The notes under the pieces are model-generated. The model searched no databases. It had not been told where the DNA came from and saw nothing but the letters and a program-made list of their open reading frames with translations. The position numbers and the translations under genes were made by a program. A DNA stretch of 64,000 nt from the NCBI GenBank assembly GCA_934045075.1, contig OW203722.1:16604986-16668985 (forward strand). Direction: 5' to 3'. This DNA is from Yponomeuta sedellus. Taxonomy: Eukaryota > Arthropoda > Insecta > Lepidoptera > Yponomeutidae. Below are positions 10,913-22,400 of the stretch, one piece after another (the first letter of the stretch is position 1; each line of letters starts with the position of its first letter).

Positions 10913-11217
10913 CCGACTCGCATGAAACTATCAAAACCTACAAGACACATTCCTTTAACCTACAGTCATGAAAGTGGTCACAAACAAAAGCCAGGCCACA
11001 ATAAAGAAACTATTGTTAATTTGTAGGTAATTCGTTAAGGAAACAACTACAAACTTATCTCTGCAGTTGGGTTGTACAGGAATATCATTCAACTGAAAAG
11101 TTCAATTTGTAAATATTTTATAGAAACTCCAAAACGCTCTACTTGCACTTCTACTTGCTTTTTAATTTCTAGTACATCTACGTAGTAAAGATATCTCAAA
11201 AATAGTTTTCCTTTCAG

Positions 11218-11381
11218 GTCCTGTGTGGAAGAAGGCCAAGCGAATGATGAAATGTTTCGAAGACCTGCCGCCTGTGTTTTCCGTCTATGACATGTTTGAA
11301 ATCGACGCACACTTCATGCTCACCTTGTTTAACGTAGCTACTACATACCTAGTCACTCTTCTACAGATTGCTTACATGTAG
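11218..11381 (+). CDS. Gustatory receptor A, terminal exon
   Basis: Acceptor CCTTTCAG is followed by GPVWKKAKRMMKCFED and the final transmembrane helix TTYLVTLLQIAYM, then TAG. TYxxxxxQ is the C-terminal signature of insect gustatory receptors; the usual final Phe is replaced by Ile. Phase 1 entry matches exon 3. A poly(A) signal AATAAA begins 3 bases after the stop (11384). With exons 1-3 the receptor would be about 404 residues, normal for the family, if the exon 3 lesion is ignored. Confidence 0.85.
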
Positions 11382-11504
11382 AAAATAAATTTAAAGTTGA
11401 TTGCAAATTAACTACAGCAAATGTTTATTTTACACTTACATAAAATAACGTCAGCTACCTTTTAAGTGGTAAAAAAAATCCTAACATAATAAAATACTAT
11501 ATTC

Positions 11505-11701
11505 TTTTTAATGCACTAACCCGTGCTAAGGACAATTTTAAAAACCTATTTAGAGGCTTAAAATTAAACCCTTGCCGGCATTCGAACCCGGGACCTCTGG
11601 CTATCCGTGCCAGCGCACTTTCCGACTGAGCTAATGGGCGACTCAGAGGTCGCGGGTTCGAGTTCGAATGGGTGGAATTTTTAGCCTCTAAATAGGTTTT
11701 T
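11505..11701 (-). mobile_element. tRNA-related foldback retroposon, short copy S1
   Basis: Starts TAATGCACTAACCCGTGC and ends AGCCTCTAAATAGGTTTTT. Both arms contain the B-box text GGTTCGA (one per strand), so it is an inverted dimer with the centre deleted. It is flanked by an 11-bp direct repeat ATAATAAAATA (11487-11497 and 11702-11712), with an A-rich tail between the left repeat and the element, indicating target-primed retroposition on the minus strand. Relatives are at 12066, 42443 and 61530. Confidence 0.75.
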
Positions 11702-12065
11702 ATAATAAAATATTCGAATACCCGTCTAGTAAAATGAAGAGGTACAAATGTAACAAAAAGTGACTATTATGTACATGAAATTACCGAATATATTCTTCTT
11801 GCAATAGACGTCATCCAAAGGTGGTCTTGAAGCTCTAAACGATAACATCACCAATAGACATTACCTACTTTACTTACTTTGATCTAAGAATCATATTTTG
11901 TCATTATTTTTTTCTGGTTGTCCAAATGTGTTCTGTATCTCTCAATTTCTCAAAAACATAATAATAAACTCGATGTCGTCTGCCGGGACCTCTAATTCGA
12001 TTTCTTGTAGGTAGGTCACTGATATAGAGTTAGGTAAGTTTCTTCGTTACCCACATGATTATATT

Positions 12066-12388
12066 CTTTTTTTAATGCACTAACCCGTGCTAAGGACAAT
12101 TGTGATATCATTCCGATGTAAAAACCTAACTACAAAGTAGGTACTCTGGGCTGCAAGTGGTGCAAATTACTTCAGCCAGATGTCGCTGCCTGTACGTAAT
12201 ACACAGAATATTGTAAAGGTTCGAAATTTGACTGATGCCGGTGAGTCGGCCAATAGCTCAGTTGGAAAGAGCGCTGGCACGGATAGCCAGAGGTCGCGGG
12301 TTCGAATCACGGCGTAGGTGGACTTTTTAGCCTCTGAATAGGTTTTTAAAAAGGGTCCTTAGCACCGGGTTAGTGCATTAAAAAAATA
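12066..12388 (+). mobile_element. tRNA-related foldback retroposon, copy S2
   Basis: The left edge is the tail sequence TAATGCACTAACCCGTGC joined directly to the element's centre (GATATCATTCCGATG); the right half is a full arm with A box (TAGCTCAGTTGG) and B box (GGTTCGAATC) and the matching tail. Thus both outer edges are tail copies in inverted orientation, a rearranged form of S4. No target duplication could be identified. Confidence 0.7.
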
Positions 12389-13397
12389 ATATAAAAAGGC
12401 ATAGTTGTTCAAGATAATTATTAGTCCGGTAATGGTTGTTTCGTTCCCACAATCGATGGTCGAGTAATTAATCGCATTGCAATGGTATAAACCGTGCTAC
12501 TTAACTCGCGCCTTCTTCAGGAGAGGTGCCTTTCTAATTTGCGCGGGTTATACCCCTGGAATGACATTGTACTGCTATTGATTTGAAGACTACCAAATTG
12601 AGGCAAATAACATCCATGGTCTTGCTTATATCAGTTTATTAAAAAACTATGTCAGTATTGGACTCTAGGGTTTGGTCAAAGTGGCAGGAAAAGACTGGAT
12701 TCGGAAAGCCCGACCTAAATGAATGTCGTGCTTTAGAAAAGACAAGCACAAGTAAAACTTGTGCTGCTGCTGGTCAAATCGCTTATTTTAATGCCTACTA
12801 TCGCTGTGTAAGGCGGCTTTCATAGATGCTAGGAGTTAGGACAAATATTGTTATTTGTCTCTTGTTATCTTTCTTGGCAGTCAACTTTTTGGTTCAATTA
12901 CAATTAAACAAAGATCCGACTCTTATAATAATTAGTATACAACTGTCTAGCAAAAAAAAGAATGAAGGTACGTTGTCTGTGGTCTCTATTAAGATTGTCT
13001 GGAAGAGATAGCTTTTAGCGATACGACCGCCAATTTTTAAGTTTTTCATATACTCTCAAAATGTACGGTGTGCAATAAAGACTATAAATCTAATCTAACC
13101 TACTTTGACAGTTTTTAGAGTTGATAGTTTTATTTATAAAAAATATAAGTAAGTAATGCATTTCTCATTAGCTCTTGTAATAAAATCCTGTATATTTTTA
13201 TGATTTATAAAAAGTTTTAGATAACTACAATCACACGACAACATTTATGGGCAAAGTGAGATGTTATGTTGCTGCATATGCTTTCTTAGACAATTGCTCT
13301 AAAGTTTAGGTTGAGTTACAGTGTATATCTTCATTAACTGATGAACAATTAATGTCAATTGTTACCCCAATAATAATTCAAGTCAATCTTTCAGTCA
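12389..13397. other. Intergenic between GR A and GR B
   Basis: No gene recognised. A short open frame at 12826-13011 shows no conserved character. Confidence 0.3.
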
Positions 13398-14835
13398 ATG
13401 GACACCGAAGTGTACGTATCCATTTAGTGACGATGACTTTCTCAGGCTTTTTACGGCGCATGTTTACACGCAACTCATAATGTGTTCTAATAGAGTGGTT
13501 TTAAAAAATAATTTCGCCACCGGCCCAAGCACTATAGATAGAATTATAACGAATGTGTCGTGGTATCTACAGCAATATACGCAACAAGTGACATATATTT
13601 TGAAAGATATGGGCAATGGCCAGATTTATACATATTACGCTCGTCTGGGATTTTAATGAAAAAATTTTCCTACGTCAGTCACATAGTAAAAGTAAGATTT
13701 TTTGACGGCGATGCCGCTGTCAAAATGATGATGAAACTTCAAGAAATAGACAGAGTTATGATTTTATGAATATTGATAAAACAACGAAGCTTCAAGAAAT
13801 AACCAGAAATAATGCGTTATTAGATGTAACTGCGCTTATAACAATGACATTGTTTTATATTACTCGACTACGTTATGAAACTAGGACGGACGCCAAAATT
13901 GCTTTTACATGCAGCAGCGCCTGGGTTCTTATGACTTTTTGGCTTGAAATCTCGTTGTGTAGAATTATATCACTGAGTTTTTTGCAACGAACTGGTTACT
14001 TGAACGCTGTTTTGAGAACTCACCTGAAGCCTTGTGTAGTGCGAGTGATAAAACCACCCAGAGGCTGGCAATGGCTGAAATCTAAGTTCAAACCAACGAG
14101 TGAAAGCGAAATGGATAGATTGGTAGCGGAGAATGGTCACAACTTTGGGTCAAGTGACACAGATACCCAACTCAGGGACCTCCTTCAAGGCTTGATCTAT
14201 TTCGAAAAGCTTATCAGTTTCAGGTCATAGAATGATACGAGTATCTTTATAAGTATATTTGCTACAATGGATGTTCGCGCGAGAATCGACGCGACGTAGT
14301 CATGAATCTGTGGTCACTCATTCATTCATTATTCTGTCGTTCCGGTGCCGTCGCTCGTGCCGCTCGCTCGCTACTAATTTATCCAGCCATCTGCATACAC
14401 ATTCGCACGGTGACATACGCGCGTGATAAGTGCTCGAATTCTCGTAAAGTGATAGACATTTGGTGACCAAGAAACTTTATCAGCTCAAAGAACAATATAT
14501 TGACAATATTAGACTATAAGTGAACAGTGCAGGAGTGTTCTCCGTACGCTGGACGCATCAGCTCATCCATCACCGCTCATCATCTGCCCAACAGCTAAAG
14601 CGAGCCATCATCCACCATCACCAAGTAAGTCCATTCACTTCACCTCCCATTCCGCTCTCTCAACCAGCCCATCGTGAGGTAGACCTAGCCGACACTGGCT
14701 AACTACCAATGGATATCAATATAAATTATTCCCTAAAAGTAATGTATGTACTAATGCTTTGTGTTTGCAGGTTTTGTTGGTGTTTTTTGGATGATACTAT
14801 CATTTGAAGTAACAATAATAGGATTTCAGCAGAAT
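13398..14835 (+). pseudogene. Gustatory receptor B, multi-frameshift pseudogene
   Basis: Exon 1 runs from ATG at 13398 to the donor after 14223, exon 2 is 14771-14835. Homology to copies C and D is clear over its length (GDAAVKMMMKLQEIDRV, RGWQWLKSKFKPTSES, DRLVAENGHNF). Lesions seen: adjacent TAG and TGA near 13426 from a frameshift after eight codons, loss of bases near 13556, an extra ATTTTATG-like segment near 13760, a missing T near 14191 just before the exon end, and an exon 2 of 65 rather than 78 nt. No terminal exon could be assigned before copy C1. Intron 1 contains a 434-bp insertion (14273-14706). Confidence 0.85.
14273..14706. mobile_element. Unclassified 434-bp insertion with 8-bp target duplication
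   Basis: Flanked by CAATGGAT at 14265-14272 and 14707-14714; the homologous intron of copy C2 has one uninterrupted AATGGATATCAATA, which dates the insertion after the B/C split. It is more GC-rich than its surroundings, lacks terminal inverted repeats I can see, and contains TTTGGTGACCAAGAAAC near 14459, which resembles a tRNA primer-binding site and leader of an LTR retrotransposon. It may be a truncated leader of a BEL/Pao-like element, or a non-autonomous DNA transposon given the 8-bp duplication. Confidence 0.55.
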
Positions 14836-15010
14836 GTACGTATATACGGGGTATAGCAATTTTATTGCCTACATCAAACATGCCATGTGTTGTGTGGTGG
14901 TCTCAGTTATAGAAGCACCTTGATATTGTGTATAAAATCGCAACCCTTATTTGCTTCCACAATCGGAAAAAGAGGCATTTATAAGAATGATCTCATAGAT
15001 GCCTTGGATA

Positions 15011-17492
15011 ATAACAATTGCATTAACGCGCGAATTTAATTTCATTTCACTTTCATGGCCGCTACGAGCTAATCCGAACCAACCATGTATTTATCATTGT
15101 ATTAGCTGTACCCCGCGGCTTATCGATTTTCCCGTGGGAACAAGATATATTCCCGCAGTAAAACGTAGCCTATGGCCTAATCTAGGGTGTCAGCTAACTC
15201 TATACCAAATTTTATTAAAATCGCTCCAGCCGTTTGGACGTGAAGAAGTAACAAACATATACACAACCACAAACTTTTGCCTTTATAACAATTTATTAGT
15301 GTGATTATAATATGATGCACTAACAGAATCAAGGCCCATGGAGTCGATTCTCTCCCATGCGAATTGAAAGCCTAGACGCAAAATATTCGAAGGCTTAGAC
15401 ATTTGTCGCATAAAAATAATATAAGATAACTCGACAGAGTCATTAGACATTTATTTTCTCATTCGAATTCAATCTAGAATGGGGCGTTCAGAATACAGAT
15501 TTTGGCTGTCGCTCTACTTTTTATGTAGAATTCAAGTCATAAGCCTTATAGACCTTTTACGCCATATTTCCACATACAATTCGTATTGTGTTCCAATAGA
15601 GTAGTATTAAGAAATGGATTTGCCTCTGGGCCAAGCATTATTGATAGAATAATAACCGCCACACTATGTGTCGTGTTATCTATCAAAATGTACCAAACAA
15701 GTGAGACCTATTTTAAAGGATATGGACAGTGGCCAGATTTATACATAATATGCACGACCGGAATTGTAATAAAACTCTCTGCCTACATCAGTCACGTAAT
15801 AAAAGTCAGATGTTTCGACGGCGATGCCGCTGCGAAAATGATTGTGGAAATTGATAGAGTTATGGATGTTCATAAAACGAAAAAGCTTCAGCAAATAACT
15901 AGAAATAGTGCATTATTAGATATAACTGCGCTTATAGTATTGTTTTCGTGTATTATTACTGGATTACTCCTTGATGACAAGACTTACACGTTTAAAATTC
16001 ACTTTATATGCAGTGACTGGGCTCTTTCGACTTTTTGGTTATAAATATCTTTATGCAGAATTAAATCACTGAGTTTTTTACAAAGAACTCGATACTTGAA
16101 CGCTGTTTTGAGAACTCAGCTAAAACCTTATGTCATGACAGATATAAAGCCACTCAGAGGCTGGCAGTGGCTGAAGTCGAAGTTCAAACCAATGAGTGAT
16201 AATGAGATGGATAGATTGGTTGCGGAGAATGGTCACAACTTTGCATACAACATAACAATTGCATTAACGCGCGAATTTAATTTCATTTCACTTTCATGGC
16301 CGCTACGAGCTAATCCGAACCAACCATGTATTTATCATTGTATTAGCTGTACCCCGCGGCTTATCGATTTTCCCGTGGGAACAAGATATATTCCCACAGT
16401 AAAACGTAGCCTATGGCCTAATCTAGGGTGTCAGCTAACTCTATACCAAATTTTATTAAAATCGCTCCAGCCGTTTGGACGTGAAGAAGTAACAAACATA
16501 TACACAACCACAAACTTTTGCCTTTATAACAATTTATTAGTGTGATTATAATATGATGCACTAACAGAATCAAGGCCCATGGAGTCGATTCTCTCCCATG
16601 CGAATTGAAAGCCTAGACGCAAAATATTCGAAGGCTTAGACATTTGTCGCATAAAAATAATATAAGATAACTCGACAGAGTCATTAGACATTTATTTTCT
16701 CATTCGAATTCAATCTAGAATGGGGCGTTCAGAATACAGATTTTGGCTGTCGCTCTACTTTTTATGTAGAATTCAAGTCATAAGCCTTATAGACCTTTTA
16801 CGCCATATTTCCACATACAATTCGTATTGTGTTCCAATAGAGTAGTATTAAGAAATGGATTTGCCTCTGGGCCAAGCATTATTGATAGAATAATAACCGC
16901 CACACTATGTGTCGTGTTATCTATCAAAATGTACCAAACAAGTGAGACCTATTTTAAAGGATATGGACAGTGGCCAGATTTATACATAATATGCACGACC
17001 GGAATTGTAATAAAACTCTCTGCCTACATCAGTCACGTAATAAAAGTCAGATGTTTCGACGGCGATGCCGCTGCGAAAATGATTGTGGAAATTGATAGAG
17101 TTATGGATGTTCATAAAACGAAAAAGCTTCAGCAAATAACTAGAAATAGTGCATTATTAGATATAACTGCGCTTATAGTATTGTTTTCGTGTATTATTAC
17201 TGGATTACTCCTTGATGACAAGACTTACACGTTTAAAATTCACTTTATATGCAGTGACTGGGCTCTTTCGACTTTTTGGTTAGAAATATCTTTATGCAGA
17301 ATTAAATCACTGAGTTTTTTACAAAGAACTCGATACTTGAACGCTGTTTTGAGAACTCAGCTAAAACCTTATGTCATGACAGATATAAAGCCACTCAGAG
17401 GCTGGCAGTGGCTGAAATCGAAGTTCAAACCAATGAGTGATAATGAGATGGATAGATTGGTTGCGGAGAATGGTCACAACTTTGCGTCAAGT
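15011..17492 (+). repeat. 1,241-bp near-perfect tandem duplication
   Basis: Copy 1 is 15011-16251 and copy 2 is 16252-17492, both beginning ATAACAATTGCATTAACGCG. Only about three differences were noticed: CCGCAG/CCACAG near 15156/16397, GTTATAAAT/GTTAGAAAT near 16042/17283, and AAGTCG/AAATCG near 16176/17417. The unit contains the GR C 5' flank and most of its exon 1. At the junction the exon is cut after ...AENGHNFA. Such low divergence means a very recent duplication, or collapsed haplotypes misassembled in tandem. Confidence 0.9.
15529..16245 (+). pseudogene. Gustatory receptor C1, truncated duplicate
   Basis: Homologous to GR exon 1 from the first transmembrane region to ...RLVAENGHNFA, where the tandem-duplication breakpoint replaces the rest with 5' flank of the next copy. 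It has an in-frame TAA at 16042-16044 (W-L-stop), where copy C2 has L-E. No in-frame ATG precedes the conserved region: the frame opens after a TAG at 15526. Exons 2-4 are absent. It cannot encode a receptor. Confidence 0.85.
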
Positions 17493-17762
17493 AACGCGGA
17501 CACCCAACTCAAGGAACTTCTTGAAGGCTTTGAGTTATATGGAAAAGCTTATCAGTTTCAGGTCCAATTAAGTATTATATCTCGATAAGTTTACCTATTT
17601 GCTAAAATGGATATCAATAGTATTCCTAAATTTGTATATTATTGTTAGCCAAATTCTTAATACCAATGTCTTGTGTTTTCAGGTGATGTGGCAAGTTTTT
17701 AATGGCGTTTTATGGATGATACTATCATTTGAAGTATATTAATATTAGGATTTCTGCAGAAT
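16770..17762 (+). pseudogene. Gustatory receptor C2, exons 1 and 2, exon 2 frameshifted
   Basis: Exon 1 is open from 16770 to 17561 (donor CAG|GTCCAA) and retains the family landmarks (FDGDAAAKMIVEIDRVMD, RGWQWLKSKFKPMSDN, ASSNADTQLKELLEGF). No in-frame ATG is present before the first conserved segment (TAG at 16767), so the true start has been lost or lies in an unseen exon. Exon 2 is 17683-17762, 80 instead of 78 nt: a surplus TA in GAAGTATATTAATATT (17731-17746) brings TAA into frame within the transmembrane helix. A full-length LINE sits 60 bases into the next intron. The probable terminal exon is at 25754. Confidence 0.8.
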
Positions 17763-17945
17763 GTACGTGAATTATACTATAGATAATGCATTTTTTTACC
17801 TACATGAAACACGCTATGTAGTATCTCAAGGACAGTGCGTGCGACGCAATCATCTGTGACGGACGCACGTATCGCCGAACAGTCGTGCTAAATCAGTGTT
17901 AAATTTTAATATGATTTTGTTCAAATACCCTCACATATTTCCAGC

Positions 17946-19484
17946 ATGAGTAAAAGTGATGAAGCAACGGCAGTGGGAGTCCATACTAGAGATTGTGCTG
18001 AAGATCAGTGTATTCGCGAGGAACAAGTGTCTAATAGTGATTTGGAGTGGGATGAGTCAGGTACTGAATTATCCACTGGGAAATTACCCCAATCAGCAGG
18101 GGCCGTTCAAGTATTACAAACGCAGTCGAAAATATCGAAACGCGTAAGACAAGATAGTAGCGAAATTAGAGACGAAGAGGGTTTTATTACAGTGACGAGA
18201 AATCCAAAACGTCTTGCACGTAGCTACTCAAAGAATTGTGAGTCTGTGATTGGTGATGAGGATAGTAAGATAGAGGTATGTATTACCGCTATGGAAACTT
18301 TACCTAAACAAATTGGGTTAGCAAAACTTTTGAGAACAGAAAGCATTGATAATGTCTTAAAGATAAAATATAAAAACCCGTACAAAGTTTACGTTCAATT
18401 TGACACCAAAGAAAGTGCAGAGAAATTATTACAGTCTAAAAAAATTAAAGAGCTTGGCTACCAATGTTGGGCAGCAAATGAAGTACAATTAACATACGGT
18501 ATAGTAAAATACATGGACCTAGAGGTCAATGAACAGGAAATAGGCTCCATATTTACCAGCGACTGTGAAATAGTTTCGACAAGAAGACTGGACCGCTCTG
18601 AAGATATAGGAAAGTGGACAAAAAGCGAAACAGTTCGATTCTGCTTCAAAAGCTCTATCTTACCCGCGTACGTATTTGCGTACGGCTGTAGGTTTAAGGT
18701 GGAACCATATGTATTTCCCGTGACGCAGTGCTCCACATGCTGGAAGTTTGGCCACTATGCGCGACAATGTCCAACAAAGAAGACTATATGCCCTAAATGC
18801 GGAAATCCACATGAAAATTGCGAAGTTACCGAGTTTAAGTGTGTTAACTGCAAAGGAGATCATATGTCACTGGACAAAATTTGTCCAACCTATTTGAAAG
18901 AGAAAGAAATCCGTAGAATTATGTCGCGACAAAACTGCACATACAGAAACGCTCTAGGGCACTATCTAAACGAGGGTAAGAAAAAAGATACTGAAGTGTG
19001 CAGCCACGAAGATAAAGAATCAACCCCACAACCCTACAATACAATACAAAAGGAAACAAGATCTCTATCTTACAGAGATATAGTGGTGACCGGTGCATTG
19101 ATACACAGACAAGAGACAGACGATATGAACCAAACACCCGAAGTCGTAAATAAAACAACTAATAAACAAAACAAGAAAAAGACAAAGAAACTTAAAAAAA
19201 AGATCATAAATAATCTGTCAGATTCGGATGAGCAAGCTATTATTGAAACGAGCGATGAGCCAACAACAAACTTAAAGACAAATGAAATAGGAAAACACAA
19301 GAAGAAAATTGACATCCGCGCTATGATACAGAAAGTCGGTGATATAATCGCCTCCGAGGATACGTGGGAAAAAAAGATATCACTGTTGATTAAAATACTT
19401 ATTGATGAATTAAAACAACTTATAGTAGATTTATTTAAGAATGGAGAGTGGCTGACTAGTATAACTAATATATTTAATGGATAG
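17946..19484 (+). CDS. LINE ORF1 (Gag-like RNA-binding protein)
   Basis: An intact 512-codon frame. A central block near residues 100-250 has the look of the non-LTR Gag RRM-like fold. Residues about 262-312 hold three Cys-rich zinc knuckles (CSTCWKFGHYARQC, CPKCGNPHENC, CVNCKGDHMSLDKIC). A Lys-rich segment near 400-425 (NKQNKKKTKKLKKK) may be a nuclear or nucleic-acid binding patch. The protein coats the element's RNA for target-primed reverse transcription. Its stop overlaps the ORF2 start. It is intact although ORF2 is not. Confidence 0.85.
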   Translation: MSKSDEATAVGVHTRDCAEDQCIREEQVSNSDLEWDESGTELSTGKLPQSAGAVQVLQTQSKISKRVRQDSSEIRDEEGFITVTRNPKRLARSYSKNCESVIGDEDSKIEVCITAMETLPKQIGLAKLLRTESIDNVLKIKYKNPYKVYVQFDTKESAEKLLQSKKIKELGYQCWAANEVQLTYGIVKYMDLEVNEQEIGSIFTSDCEIVSTRRLDRSEDIGKWTKSETVRFCFKSSILPAYVFAYGCRFKVEPYVFPVTQCSTCWKFGHYARQCPTKKTICPKCGNPHENCEVTEFKCVNCKGDHMSLDKICPTYLKEKEIRRIMSRQNCTYRNALGHYLNEGKKKDTEVCSHEDKESTPQPYNTIQKETRSLSYRDIVVTGALIHRQETDDMNQTPEVVNKTTNKQNKKKTKKLKKKIINNLSDSDEQAIIETSDEPTTNLKTNEIGKHKKKIDIRAMIQKVGDIIASEDTWEKKISLLIKILIDELKQLIVDLFKNGEWLTSITNIFNG

Positions 19485-22400
19485 AACATCTTACGACCAC
19501 AAGGTTAACATAATTCAATGGAATGCGCAGAGCTTAAAACCAAAGATGGCTGCATTTGAATGTTACCTAAATCAGGAGAGTATACATGTGGCAATCCTCA
19601 GCGAAACATGGCTAGAACCAGAATCAGACCTCAGAATCGGCAGCTATAATATTTATCGGAAAGAGAGATGATTCGTATGGCGGTGTAGCAATTCTTGTCC
19701 ACAAATCAATCAAAAGCTACGTGGTTCCTCTGACGATCAATAATTTAGGATTAGAAGTGGTATGTGTTAAGGTACTTAATTGTAATAATGTACAGAATAT
19801 TGTTTCAATCTACTGACCGTCACATGTCCGCGTCACGGAAACAGAATGGGACATCTTGTTTAGTACATTTTCGAGAAAAACTTTAATAGCTGGAGACTTT
19901 AATGCTCATCACACTAACTAGTCCTACAAAAATGACACTAGGGGCTTACACATAATGGAGGCTTCACTTGATAATGGCTTTTTATCTGTGAATAACGGTG
20001 CAACCAGAATCAAACTTGTAAATGATAATCTGCAACAATCTAGTCCAGATGTAAGCTTTGCCTCCTCTGATATTGCTGTAGACCTAAACTGGGGTGTGAC
20101 TAATGAAAGTCTTGGTAGCGACGATTTAATAATAAAACTTATATTTAATTATCAAGGACCAAACAAAATTACTCAGAGGAGGAACTATAAAAGAGCTAAC
20201 TGGGAAATGTATAGACAAATACTAGAGGAGTCATTTACGTATCCAATAATATCCGACAATATTCAAGAAAGATACGATTTTCTTTTGACGCACTTGAACC
20301 GTGCTGCTGATAGATCTATTCCTTTGATTAAAATATGTGAAGATCTTGAAACTAAATTCAAACACAAACCATTTTGGTCCCCGGAGTTGTCAAAAACTGT
20401 TGCTCAAAGACGTCTAGCCTTAGCATCATTTAGAAGAAATCCTTCCCCTAATAATCTAACCCTCCTTGAAAAACACATACAGAATGCACAAAAACTAATA
20501 CGACAGGCTAAATCACGTAGCTGGAGGGATTTCTGTAATAGCATAGACGAGTCAACTTCTGTAACAGTTATGTGGAGGCGTATGCGCTGGATGAAGTGCT
20601 ACAAAAGACCCAATATCCACGTAGCTGACGATAAAAAAAAAGAAAAAGAGCTTATAACTGATCTCGCTCCAGCTTTTGTTCTTCCTGATATACCAGAAAT
20701 AAACACAGTTAATACACTCCTAGATTCAGACTTTACTGTTCAAGAGCTTAATAGCTGTCTTAAAAAAAAGATACGGCCCCAGGAGATGACCAGATAACGT
20801 ATTCCATGATCTATAAAGTCCCAGATGCAACAAAACTATTCCTGCTAAAGACCTACAATCTAATATTTAGAACGGGCATTGTCCCATCTCATTGGAGAAC
20901 AATACAAATCATACCAATTCCCAAGCTTAGCAGTGTAACACAAGAAGTAACTAAACTTAGACCAATAGCCCTTATGTCGTGTATATGCAAACTATTTCAC
21001 ACTATTTATAACTATTTTACAGTCAAGCGTCTTGAATGGCATGTTGAGAAAAACTAATTTCTGTCAGTTAAGGCTACTGGCTTCAGACGTTCACAGTCAT
21101 GCTTGGACTCTCTGGCAAGAGTGGTATCCCAGATTCAGATAGGTATGTCTAAAAATAATCCTACTCTCGCATGCTTTCTCGACATTGATAATGCCTATAA
21201 TAACGTCCAGATAGATAAAGTCATAATTCGTCTCAATGAGATCAATTCTGGCACTAGAATATGTGTGTATCTATGGAATTTTTTAAGCGAAAGACATCTT
21301 ATAGTCAAAAATTATGATCATTCTGTAGTCTGCACAAGGTGGTCCGCGAAAGGCATAGCTCAGGGTGATCCCATGTCACCACTGATTTTTAACATAGTAA
21401 CAGCCGAAATTTGTAATTATATTACAAATGTTATGATCTCCCAATATGCAGACGACTTCGTTCTTTATACGAGTTGTAATCAAATGAAGGATAGTATAAC
21501 AAAAATACAGGATGCCCTTAATACCATTTGTAAGTTACTAGAAAACCTAGGATTATCGTTACCGGCTAGCAAATCCAAATTCTGTTTATTTAGTAGAGGT
21601 CGTAAAAACACTACAAACATACATTTAGAGATTAATGGGTCTATTTTAGGTGGCACGGATAATATCAAGTACTTGGGTCTATGGTTAGACAAATCATTGA
21701 GATGGGCTAAACATGTCAACGAAACGGTAGAAAAAACGCAAAAGTATCTTAATTTACTTAAAATTTTAGTGAGCTCACAGTGGGGTATCCATCCAAACCA
21801 CCTGCGAAGGTTGTATATATCTCTCATCAGAAGCAGGATTGACTATGCTTGTTTCCTTTACGATAATAGTGCCAAAAGTCACATGTGTAAACTAGATAAG
21901 GTCCAGAACCAAGCACTTAGAGTTATTGGCGGGTTTATAAAGAGCACCCCTATCCATGTGATGGAGTCCGAACTGTGTGTTATTCCATTATCAATCAGGA
22001 GACAATACTTAGCATTTAAATACTGTCTAAAAGCTCAGTCCTTGAAAGATAACACCACCATGAACTTAATTCCCTCTGCTCCAACAGCTATTGGCAAAAT
22101 AAAAAGAAACCATTACTAACAATATCCTATAATAAAACTAAGGAAGAAACTATTAATAACAATTACCCCCTAGAAATGTTTAAATTAAATACATGGGTAT
22201 CAAAAATACGCACAGATATAGTTGTAACTAGCTTAGAATGTATCACACATGCCAAAAGGGAATATGAAATGAACTCACTCAAAAATGAAATCCTGTAAGA
22301 ACTTTTCCAAAGATATAGTAGATGGCATAAGGTCTATACGGATGGCTCTAAGAATAGTATAGGATCAGGTGCCTCCTTTTTTGACTCAACTTTAAACATA

